Below are positions 17,186 to 24,875 of a DNA stretch of 64,000 nucleotides, piece by piece. How positions within the stretch are numbered: position 1 is the first letter of the stretch; every line of letters starts with the position of its first letter. Source of the DNA: Paenibacillus sp. SZ31 (lineage in GTDB: Bacteria > Bacillota > Bacilli > Paenibacillales > Paenibacillaceae); assembly GCF_012912005.1 (NCBI RefSeq), contig NZ_JABBEA010000001.1:682001-746000 (forward strand), written 5' to 3'. The notes under the pieces are model-generated. The model ran no database searches. It saw only the letters and a program-made list of their open reading frames with translations, and was not told where the DNA came from. The translations under genes and the position numbers were made by a program.

Positions 17186-17217
17186 AAACCTCTGAAGGCC
17201 TGTGCCGGATGAGGTTT
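17186..17217 (+). terminator. probable terminator after YvlD-like gene
   Basis: AAACCTC and GAGGTTT pair with an inner GGCC-like stem; TATTTCATTT follows. Confidence 0.55.
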
Positions 17218-17370
17218 ATTTCATTTGAAGACGTAATGAACCATTCACTCAAGCATGTACAATTTTCAACAAAACGACATACGCAGCGTGTACAGGCATC
17301 CACATATTGCGGTATGATGACTGGAGCAATCATTCACATTTTATCCATATCACGCTTAAGGAGGCACATG

Positions 17371-17757
17371 ATGAAGAAAGGCATAGCATGGCTTGCTGCC
17401 TGTATGTTAATTCTCGTCCTCGCTGCATGCGGAGGGGCGAATCAGTCTGCAGACTCTGGCAGTAATGGGTCCGATTCTGGTGTTACAGCCAGCGAAGAAC
17501 TGGTCATCAAGGCAAGCAACTACGAATTCGATCAACCCGAGTACCATCTTAAAAAAGGTGTCCCGGTTAACATTGTTTATGAAAATGTAAACGGAAATCA
17601 CGGAATACTCGTGCCTGAGCTGAATCTTATGCTGGACACCAGAAACAGTTCCAAAGTGATTACCCCGGACAAAGTCGGTGAGTTTGAAATGTCCTGTTCG
17701 GTCTTCTGTGGTTCGGGACACAGCAGCATGATCTCCAAAATTATCGTTGAAGAATAG
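17371..17757 (+). CDS. cupredoxin lipoprotein with CuA-type motif
   Basis: About 128 residues. A signal peptide with lipobox LAAC is followed by a Ser/Gly/Asp-rich linker and one cupredoxin domain (about 45-128). The motif CSVFCGSGHSSM fits C-x3-C-x3-H-x2-M, the CuA site of cytochrome c oxidase subunit II, with an upstream His in GNHGI. It lacks the COX2 transmembrane hairpin, so it is a free-standing outer-face lipoprotein that may bind copper for electron transfer or for delivery. GGAGG at 17360-17364 best fits ATG 17371; ATG 17368 is three bases away. No other respiratory gene is adjacent. Confidence 0.85.
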   Translation: MKKGIAWLAACMLILVLAACGGANQSADSGSNGSDSGVTASEELVIKASNYEFDQPEYHLKKGVPVNIVYENVNGNHGILVPELNLMLDTRNSSKVITPDKVGEFEMSCSVFCGSGHSSMISKIIVEE

Positions 17758-17767
17758 TATTCAAGAC

Positions 17768-17797
17768 AAGGAGCCCCCGCAGCGACGGGAGCTCCTT
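17768..17797. terminator. bidirectional terminator
   Basis: AAGGAGC and GCTCCTT with inner CCC/GGG form a strong stem between the cupredoxin gene and the convergent ZapA-like gene. Confidence 0.75.
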
Positions 17798-17861
17798 CTT
17801 TAGTATAACAAATTGTACCAGAGTGCGTTGCCCACGAGCCAGTTCTGCTACAATCATTCCG

Positions 17862-20570
17862 CTAGGTCTGGTCCTGTTCAATCAATTCAATCCATTCGTT
17901 ATATTCCGTCTGCAATTTCGTATATTCATCATGCAACTGACGATATTCCGTATTCAGCTGCTCTGCCTTTTCCTGCTCCATCCCACGTTCAACCTGCAAC
18001 AAACGTAATTGATTGGCCGCTAGTTCGTAACGTTCACTCATCTCAAGCAGTTCATTTTCCATGATCTGTTTCTCTTGAGTCGCTTCTGCCCGTGATTGGT
18101 CCAGCTGCTGTCGTTCTTGCTCCAGTCCCTCTAGCAACTCGCTACTTGCCGCACTTTCTCTCTTCCATACTGTCAGTTCATTCTCAAGCGCAGCCCACCG
18201 TTCCTGCCAGGATTGTTCCTGAGCTGCCCATTCATCTGCACGGCGTTGCCACACTTGGTCGTTCTGCTCTGCTTGTGCAACGCTGGAGCGGAGTTCTTCT
18301 TCACGTCTCGTCAACTGCTCCAGACGGGATGACAACTCGGCCTGTTTGGCTGACAACTCTTCGTGTTTGATCTGCCACTCCAACGCTTCTTCCTCAGTCT
18401 GGGCTAGCCGGCTCTCTTGCTCCGAGTAGCGCTCGGACAGTTTCGCTGAAGATTGTCTTGCTTCTTCAAGCGCTCTTACAATCTCTTGCTTCTCCGTACT
18501 CAATTCATCCAGCTTGGAACTGTAATTCTCTTCTCGTTGTAATGCATCACTGTAGTCGTTACGGATTTGTTTATAATTATCCTGAAGTCGGTTCAACTCT
18601 TCCCGCACAACATTTAGCTCCACTTCAAGCTGTTTGCGTTGTTCTTCTAAAAGCTCTGCTTCCTTCTGATAATGCACAGCCTCTTCATGGTTGAAACGAG
18701 ACTCTTCCTTCACCACGGATAATTCATCATGAAGGGATTGCACACCAGACTCCAGCGTTTCATTTTGTTCAGCAACTTCGAGAATCTGATTCTCCAGGTC
18801 GCCGATCTCAGCCAGTCGCTGCTCAGCAAGGTCTTTCAAGGACTGCTCACGTTCCGTAAGTGTGCCGATCTCATTCTGCAATGTACGCACCGCAGCATGA
18901 GCCTGTTCTAGCACCTTATGCAACCTGCGCTGTTCCTCTTCCGACTTCACTTCAGCCTCACGAAGGTTTTGGGCTTCCTGTTCAAGCTGTGTATGTTGTT
19001 CCTGAAGTTTGCGCAACTGTGCTGTGAGAGAGGTTTCTCTATCCACAGTTTCGTTATACTTCTGCTTCCATTGTTCCTGTGCATCACGGGATTGCTGGGC
19101 AGCTTGCTCCGTCTCACGCAGAAGCTCCTGCAACTGGGAACGATCCTCTTTTAACTGTTCCAATTGCTGCTCCAGTTCCGTGATTCGGCGAGTCTGAACT
19201 TCCTGCTCCTGTTTACGGACCCCATGCTCATGACGCAATGTTTCCAATTGACCACGCTCGTGCTGAAGCTGCTGTTCTTGCTCTGCAACCACGTCCTGTG
19301 CACTGATGAGCTGAGTCATCACTTCTTCCAATTGCTCTTCGACATCTAATAGTCGAGTCTCCGCCTGTTTACGTTGTTCCTCAAGCTGCTGCTTGAGCTT
19401 GCCACGTTCTTCTTGCAATAAGGCCTCTGCCGCCGATGCGGCTTCTGTTGCGCGGGATGCTGCTGCTTCCTTGGCTTGCTGCAATTGTTCCTCGAGGGCT
19501 GCTTCTTTCTCCATCCATTCGAGTTCCGACTGCTCGGATAACGCTTTGAACTCCGCATTCAATTGATTCACTTGAGTCAGGCGCTTCTGCTCCGCTTGCT
19601 CCTGCAAAGTAGCGCGCTCTTGATTCGATTGATCCGTCAGAGCCTGAGTCTGTTCCAGCGCTTTTTCTTCAGCCTGCTGGAGGCGAAGTTCCATCTGTTG
19701 TTGAAGTTCATTATATTGCAGTGCCGCTTCTTCCTGGGCTTTCTTCAAATTGGCCTCAGCCTGCTCCAACTCGGACAGTATGGCGGATTCGGCTTCTTCC
19801 TTGGCTGTCTGAACTTGCTGTGCAGCCTTGGCTTCAATTTGTTGACGTTCTGCAACGGCACGACTTTCGGCTTCTTTCAATTGAGCTGCAGTCTTGTCCT
19901 GCAATTCTTTATATTGCGCGGCAGCTTTGGCCTGTGCTTGTTGCAGTTCGGCTACAGAACGATTCTGAGCTTCTTTAAGCTGTGAAGCGGCCTGTGCCTG
20001 TGCAGTTTTAAACTGATTTGCCGCTTTTTCTTCCATTTCCTTCAGCTGTCTCGCTGCCTTGGCTTCTGCTTCCTTGAGTTGTGCCGTAGTTTGAGACTGC
20101 AATTTCTGCACTCGCTCTGTTGCCTGGGCACGCTCCTGCTCAAGCAATGTGTTTAACTTAGCCATTTCTGCTTGCTTGTCCGTTTCGGCCTTCTGCAGCG
20201 CCTGCTCTGCTTGAAGCTTCAGCTTCTGCAATTCAGCAAGAGACTGGTCACGTCGTTCCAATTCTTGTTGATGTTCATTTTGTATGGCGTTCAACCGATT
20301 CAATTCGTTTCTCAGTTCTGTACGTTCTCCAGTAAGCATCTTCAGTTCATTCCGGATTTCCTGAGTCTGAAGAGACTGTTCAGCCATATGTACAGCCGCC
20401 AGTACCGCAATACGCGGAGTATCCAGACGGGAATTTTGCTTGGAGATCGCGCTCATACGCTCATCTACCAGGTTAGCTACTTGTTTCATATAGTCGGCAC
20501 TGCTGCCAACCAGTTTATAGGAAGTCCCGTATATATCTACGGTGACGCGTGTACGATCAGGTGTAGTCAC
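17862..20570 (-). CDS. ZapA-domain protein fused to giant coiled coil
   Basis: 902 residues. The N-terminal 85 or so match ZapA, the FtsZ-ring stabiliser: VTVDIYGTSYKLVGSSADYM, ANLVDERMSAI, DTPRIAVLAAVHMAEQ. B. subtilis ZapA ends there (about 85 residues). Here about 800 more residues of Gln/Glu/Leu-rich coiled coil follow, without a membrane segment or signal peptide. A run of 11-residue repeats occupies about residues 163-305; the remainder is heptad-like. GTG 20570 is chosen because AAGGAGG lies eight bases upstream. It sits next to pheT, as zapA does in B. subtilis, supporting orthology of the N-terminus. Likely a cytosolic division-ring cross-linker, by inference. It has its own transcription unit. 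Confidence 0.88.
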   Translation of the reverse strand: MTTPDRTRVTVDIYGTSYKLVGSSADYMKQVANLVDERMSAISKQNSRLDTPRIAVLAAVHMAEQSLQTQEIRNELKMLTGERTELRNELNRLNAIQNEHQQELERRDQSLAELQKLKLQAEQALQKAETDKQAEMAKLNTLLEQERAQATERVQKLQSQTTAQLKEAEAKAARQLKEMEEKAANQFKTAQAQAASQLKEAQNRSVAELQQAQAKAAAQYKELQDKTAAQLKEAESRAVAERQQIEAKAAQQVQTAKEEAESAILSELEQAEANLKKAQEEAALQYNELQQQMELRLQQAEEKALEQTQALTDQSNQERATLQEQAEQKRLTQVNQLNAEFKALSEQSELEWMEKEAALEEQLQQAKEAAASRATEAASAAEALLQEERGKLKQQLEEQRKQAETRLLDVEEQLEEVMTQLISAQDVVAEQEQQLQHERGQLETLRHEHGVRKQEQEVQTRRITELEQQLEQLKEDRSQLQELLRETEQAAQQSRDAQEQWKQKYNETVDRETSLTAQLRKLQEQHTQLEQEAQNLREAEVKSEEEQRRLHKVLEQAHAAVRTLQNEIGTLTEREQSLKDLAEQRLAEIGDLENQILEVAEQNETLESGVQSLHDELSVVKEESRFNHEEAVHYQKEAELLEEQRKQLEVELNVVREELNRLQDNYKQIRNDYSDALQREENYSSKLDELSTEKQEIVRALEEARQSSAKLSERYSEQESRLAQTEEEALEWQIKHEELSAKQAELSSRLEQLTRREEELRSSVAQAEQNDQVWQRRADEWAAQEQSWQERWAALENELTVWKRESAASSELLEGLEQERQQLDQSRAEATQEKQIMENELLEMSERYELAANQLRLLQVERGMEQEKAEQLNTEYRQLHDEYTKLQTEYNEWIELIEQDQT
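19656..20084 (-). repeat. 13 in-phase 11-residue coding repeats in the ZapA-like protein
   Basis: Reading the protein from this point, successive 11-residue blocks align without gaps: AQLKEAEAKAA, RQLKEMEEKAA, NQFKTAQAQAA, SQLKEAQNRSV, AELQQAQAKAA, AQYKELQDKTA, AQLKEAESRAV, AERQQIEAKAA, QQVQTAKEEAE, then four weaker ones to LRLQQAEEKAL. The first nine cover about 19788-20084. Hendecad periodicity differs from the heptads around it. Confidence 0.85.
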
Positions 20571-20622
20571 AGTTGTGCCCTCCTTCAAGTCTGTATGTTG
20601 ATTCTAAGCTGTAATCACAAAA

Positions 20623-20664
20623 AAGTCACATCGATCCTCTAATGCTAAGGATTCGATGTGACTT
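20623..20664 (-). terminator. terminator between pheT and the ZapA-like gene
   Basis: AAGTCACATCGA and TCGATGTGACTT form a 12-bp stem; on the minus strand TTTTTT follows. Confidence 0.88.
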
Positions 20665-20708
20665 CAAACAATTCCTGCTAATCTTTGTTCAAAAAATCTT
20701 CTTCTGGC

Positions 20709-23162
20709 CTATTTACGCAATTCCGCTCCGAATTGCTCTTCCAGACGAGCCACTACACGGGCATGAACTTCAGTAACTTCCTCATCAGTCAGTGTACGTT
20801 CACGATTCCGGTACACCAGCGCCATCGCCACGCTCTTCTTGTTTTCGCCCAGTTTGCTGCCCGTGAATATATCGAATACCTGTACGGTTTGCAGCAACTC
20901 ACCCGCTGATTCACGAATGGCGCGCAGCATATCTCCAGCTTCAATATCCTCATTCACAACAACCGCGATATCACGTTCCATGGCTGGGAAACGCGGAAGT
21001 TCACGATAACGTATGTCAGCGTCTGCTTCATTGTAGATCGATTCAAGTACAATCTCTGCGATGTACACATCATTCAGATCATACTGCTGTTGCAGTTCCG
21101 GATGCAATTGACCCAATGTACCGATCAATGTGCCTTCTCCGCCATCCTTCCCTTCCAGATAAACCGATGCAGAACGTCCCGGATGGAAACCTTCAGGACT
21201 GTTTGCTACCAAGCGAATGCGTTGTTCCAAACCCACATAGGCGAACAGATGCTCAAGCGCACCTTTCAGATCGAAGAAGTCTACTTTCTCCGCTCCAACA
21301 TTCCATTGCTGGCTTGCACGATTCCCGGTAAGCAGCAAGCCCAATACCGGAATCTCATGTGGTTGCTTGGTCAATTGATCTTCTTCAGTGAAGAATACAT
21401 TGCCCACTTCAAATACAGCCAGTGAATCCTGTTTACGGTTCATATTATACACCGCTGCATCCAGCATTTGCGGCAAAATACTCGTACGAAGCACACTGCG
21501 GTCCTCACTCATAGGCATCGCGAGCTTCACGGCTTTACTTCCTTGTGTCAGCGCCGGGAACAGAGTCGCTTTATCCGGGTGTACAAAGGAGTAACTAATC
21601 ATTTCCTGCCAGCCACTGCCTGAGAGCAATCCACGAATCGTACGACGCATCGCTTGAGAGCGTGTATACGCACCCGGAGTCGTCGGTCCTTCAATCCAAG
21701 TGGTTGGAATGTTGTCATATCCGTACAGTCGTGCAATCTCTTCAAACAAGTCTACGTCGAGCGTAATATCCCCTCTGCGTGTGGGTACTTCCACATCCAG
21801 CAATCCTTGATCAGCATCACCACATGCAAAGTGCAAGCGAGCGAAGATGGTTTTCACCTCAAGCAATGACAGATCTGTTCCCAGATAACGATTCAGTCGG
21901 TCCAGCGACAATTGAATTACACGTTTCTCCGCAGCTTCTGCTCCAGCTTCCACAATTCCCTGGTGCACTTCACCTTCAGCATAACGCTGAATCAGTTCAG
22001 CCGCACGATCCAAAGCCGTAATGACCGCACCCGGATCTACTTCCTTCTCAAAACGCATGCTTGCTTCGGAACGCAGCCCCAGTTGGCGCGACGTTTTCCG
22101 AACGGTTCCGCCGTCGAACTTGGCGGACTCCAGCAACAGATTTACCGTGCTTTCCGACACCTCGGAATTCTCGCCACCCATAACCCCAGCGATGGCTACC
22201 GGTTTCACGCCATCTGTGATAAGCAACATATGTGGCTCCAGCTTACGCTCTTGGCCATCCAACGTAACAATCGTTTCGCCTTCGTTGGCCATCCGCACTT
22301 CAATATGACCTTTTTCCAGCTTATCCGCATCGAATGCATGTAGCGGTTGGCCGTATTCCAGCATGACATAGTTCGTGATATCAACGATGTTATTGATCGG
22401 ACGAACACCTGCAGCCATCAGACGGTTTTGCATCCACAGCGGGGAAGCACCCAGCTTAATGCCGGTTACATAACGAGCTGCATAGTGACTGCATTGCTCT
22501 TGTGCCTTAATCTCTACCGAGATATGATTCGCAGCCGCATCACCAACCTCAACCAGTTGGTCTTTGGGACTCGGCAGCTTCACTTCACGACCCAGGATGG
22601 CACCCACTTCATAAGCTGCACCACGCATGCTGAGACAGTCGGAACGGTTCGGTGTCAGGTCCAGTTCAAGCACATGATCGTCGAGACCAAGAACCTGGCT
22701 GATTGGCGTGCCAACCTCCGTTTGTTCTGGCAGAACGAGAATACCTTCCTGCTGATCTTTCGGCAGCAATTTGTCGTTCATGCCCAGTTCTTTGGCGGAA
22801 CAGATCATGCCCAGGGAGACAACACCGCGCAGTTTTGCTTTTTTGATATCCAATCCACCAGGGAGCTTCGCTCCAACCAGGGCTACGACTACTTTTTGGC
22901 CTGCATCCACATTTTTCGCGCCACACACGATTTGCAGATCTTCTTCCTGACCAGCATCGATGACACATACATTAAGTTTGTCGGCATCCGGGTGTTTCTC
23001 CTTGCTCTTCACATAACCCACAACAACTTTATTCACGCCCTTGTTGCGGTTCTCCACTACATCAATTTCTACTCCCGCACGGGTGATTTTCTCTGCCAAT
23101 TCCTGTGGCGTCACACCTTCAAGGGAAATATAATCAGACAGCCAATCTGTCGATACTCTCAT
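20709..23162 (-). CDS. pheT: phenylalanyl-tRNA synthetase beta subunit
   Basis: 817 residues, normal length. In order: N-terminal EMAP/tRNA-binding fold (about 40-150, GYVKSKEKHPDADKLNVC), B3/B4 editing domain, B5 domain with RGDITLDVDLFEEIARLYGY, the catalytic-like core, and the C-terminal FDX-ACB anticodon domain (RFPAMERDIAVVV). Joins PheS in an alpha2-beta2 enzyme charging tRNA-Phe. It follows pheS by 82 bases in the T-box operon. GAAGGAAG precedes ATG 23162. Confidence 0.98.
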   Translation of the reverse strand: MRVSTDWLSDYISLEGVTPQELAEKITRAGVEIDVVENRNKGVNKVVVGYVKSKEKHPDADKLNVCVIDAGQEEDLQIVCGAKNVDAGQKVVVALVGAKLPGGLDIKKAKLRGVVSLGMICSAKELGMNDKLLPKDQQEGILVLPEQTEVGTPISQVLGLDDHVLELDLTPNRSDCLSMRGAAYEVGAILGREVKLPSPKDQLVEVGDAAANHISVEIKAQEQCSHYAARYVTGIKLGASPLWMQNRLMAAGVRPINNIVDITNYVMLEYGQPLHAFDADKLEKGHIEVRMANEGETIVTLDGQERKLEPHMLLITDGVKPVAIAGVMGGENSEVSESTVNLLLESAKFDGGTVRKTSRQLGLRSEASMRFEKEVDPGAVITALDRAAELIQRYAEGEVHQGIVEAGAEAAEKRVIQLSLDRLNRYLGTDLSLLEVKTIFARLHFACGDADQGLLDVEVPTRRGDITLDVDLFEEIARLYGYDNIPTTWIEGPTTPGAYTRSQAMRRTIRGLLSGSGWQEMISYSFVHPDKATLFPALTQGSKAVKLAMPMSEDRSVLRTSILPQMLDAAVYNMNRKQDSLAVFEVGNVFFTEEDQLTKQPHEIPVLGLLLTGNRASQQWNVGAEKVDFFDLKGALEHLFAYVGLEQRIRLVANSPEGFHPGRSASVYLEGKDGGEGTLIGTLGQLHPELQQQYDLNDVYIAEIVLESIYNEADADIRYRELPRFPAMERDIAVVVNEDIEAGDMLRAIRESAGELLQTVQVFDIFTGSKLGENKKSVAMALVYRNRERTLTDEEVTEVHARVVARLEEQFGAELRK

Positions 23163-23244
23163 GGACGTTCACTTCCTTCATCTATAAATTGGTGTTCACG
23201 GTTCATTCGCTTGCTCTATATGGTTAATCTATTTTGTCTTAAAA

Positions 23245-24279
23245 TTACAGCCGTCCGAATTGCTTCAGGAAGGTCAGATCACTATTGTAGAAGTGACGGA
23301 TATCATCCACCCCATACTTCAGCATGGCGATACGTTCTACGCCCATACCAAATGCGAAACCACTGTATTTCTCCGGATCATAGCCGCCCATTTCAAGCAC
23401 TTTCGGGTGAACCATACCGCCGCCCAAAATTTCGAGCCAGCCTGTTTGCTTACACACCCGACAGCCGCTGCCGCCACATTGTACACAAGTTACATCCACT
23501 TCCGCACTTGGCTCTGTGAACGGGAAGAAGCTTGGACGCAGACGAATTTCCGTGTGGGAACCGAACATTTCGCGCACGAATTGCAGCAGGGTTCCTTTCA
23601 GATCGCTCATACGAATGTTTTCGCTGATGACCAATCCTTCAACCTGGTTGAATTGGAAAGAGTGCGTCGCATCGTCGTCATCACGGCGGTATACTTTACC
23701 TGGGCAGATGACTTTGACAGGCACTTCGCCCTTCATGCTCTGCATGGTACGTACTTGAACCGGAGACGTATGGGTACGCATCAACAAGTCTTCTGTAACA
23801 TAGAAGGAATCCTGCATATCGCGCGCCGGGTGATTCTTCGGGAGATTCAATGCTTCAAAGTTGTAATAATCCATTTCGACTTCAGGACCTTCCGCTACGC
23901 GGTATCCCATACCGATGAAAATATCTTCGATCTCCTGTACCACTTTGGTCAGTGGATGCAGTCCGCCTTGACGTCCACGACGTCCTGGCAGGGTCACATC
24001 AATTTTCTCGGATTGCAGACGCTTCGCTGTCTCTTCCTTCTGGAACTGATCCTGCTTGCTGTCGATGACTTCCTCAATGGCAGCCCGAACATCATTGGCT
24101 ACTTGACCAATAACTGGACGTTCCTCTGCACTAAGCGCACCCATTCCGCGCAAAATTTCAGTCAATGCACCCTTTTTCCCCAAATACTTCACACGCAGAT
24201 CACTGAGCGTCTGCGGATCATTCACACCAGACAACTGCTCCAGCGCTTCGATCTTTAATGCCTCTAAACGTTCTTTCAT
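23245..24279 (-). CDS. pheS: phenylalanyl-tRNA synthetase alpha subunit
   Basis: 344 residues. An N-terminal coiled coil (about 1-85, tRNA binding) precedes the class II catalytic core with [40 protein letters not shown] and the final [18 protein letters not shown]. The GGGGG site points to ATG 24279; the upstream open frame belongs to the leader. The gene is controlled by the T-box immediately upstream. Confidence 0.98.
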   Translation of the reverse strand: MKERLEALKIEALEQLSGVNDPQTLSDLRVKYLGKKGALTEILRGMGALSAEERPVIGQVANDVRAAIEEVIDSKQDQFQKEETAKRLQSEKIDVTLPGRRGRQGGLHPLTKVVQEIEDIFIGMGYRVAEGPEVEMDYYNFEALNLPKNHPARDMQDSFYVTEDLLMRTHTSPVQVRTMQSMKGEVPVKVICPGKVYRRDDDDATHSFQFNQVEGLVISENIRMSDLKGTLLQFVREMFGSHTEIRLRPSFFPFTEPSAEVDVTCVQCGGSGCRVCKQTGWLEILGGGMVHPKVLEMGGYDPEKYSGFAFGMGVERIAMLKYGVDDIRHFYNSDLTFLKQFGRL

Positions 24280-24310
24280 GTGTAATTGCCCCCTTTTTGT
24301 GGTGTTTTTG

Positions 24311-24607
24311 CAACAAAAAAAGGCCTTCTCTCCCCTGAAGGGACGAAAAGACCGTGGTACCACCCTTGTTAGATATCCCTTGCTGCACGGCCCCTTTGGC
24401 CTGCAACTCGTTCTATCTCACTTTGTACGGAATAACGACCGTTAACCGTTTGCCCCTACTGTTGCCTCTGTGTCTGCACACAAACAGGTTCAGGGAACCG
24501 CTTCGGAGTGAATTTCGGCAGCCTTGTTCTACAGAAACGCTCTCAATCTACGGCGCTTCCTCCCTGTCCAGAGGCACTGCTTACTTATCTCCATCATCAC
24601 GTTTGCT
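24311..24607 (-). promoter_or_regulatory. T-box riboswitch, tRNA-Phe (UUC)
   Basis: The T-box core AGGGTGGTACCACGG is at 24352-24366 (minus). Downstream at about 24314-24350 the terminator stem is followed by TTTTTTT. Aligned with the ilvB leader in this window, the specifier position reads TTC (24510-24512) in the context AAATTCACTCC, where the ilvB leader has CTC. TTC encodes Phe, as expected for pheST. Uncharged tRNA-Phe binding should permit readthrough. Confidence 0.93.
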
Positions 24608-24619
24608 TTTAAGTTAAAC

Positions 24620-24800
24620 CTCTAGAGGTTGTCAAAAAGTCCGCTTTTGATTACGAATGATGCCTTGTGGCATCATCAGCATCGAATATGGCATTCAGCC
24701 GAAATGTCCGTTGCTCACGTAGTTTCCCTACGCTCCGCTACTCCATTTCTATCTTCATCCCATCTTCTCGGTACTGAAAACCGCTCTTTTTGAACACATA
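24620..24800. repeat. about 180-bp intergenic repeat-like element
   Basis: GTCAAAAAGTCCGCTTTT at the left and CCGCTCTTTTTGAAC at the right are inverted ends. Between them are hairpins GATGCC-TTGT-GGCATC (about 24660-24675) and GTAGTTTCCCTAC (about 24719-24732). No reading frame fits. The arrangement looks like a mobile or amplified non-coding element. Only one copy is in the window. Its left end lies at the probable -35 of the pheS leader. Confidence 0.6.
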
Positions 24801-24875
24801 CTCATATCGATGTAATCATCGATGATCGTTCATAATTATATGCAAAATAGATCGAAATAGCAAGCCGTCCATGTT

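Noticed and set aside
19563-19985. 140-codon Leu-rich plus-strand frame, looking like a membrane protein
   Set aside because: It is the antisense of the Gln/Glu/Ala coiled-coil repeats, which produces Leu-rich reading by codon complement.
22347-23519. 390-codon plus-strand frame opposite pheT/pheS
   Set aside because: It overlaps two well-conserved synthetase genes and spans their junction; no recognisable protein.
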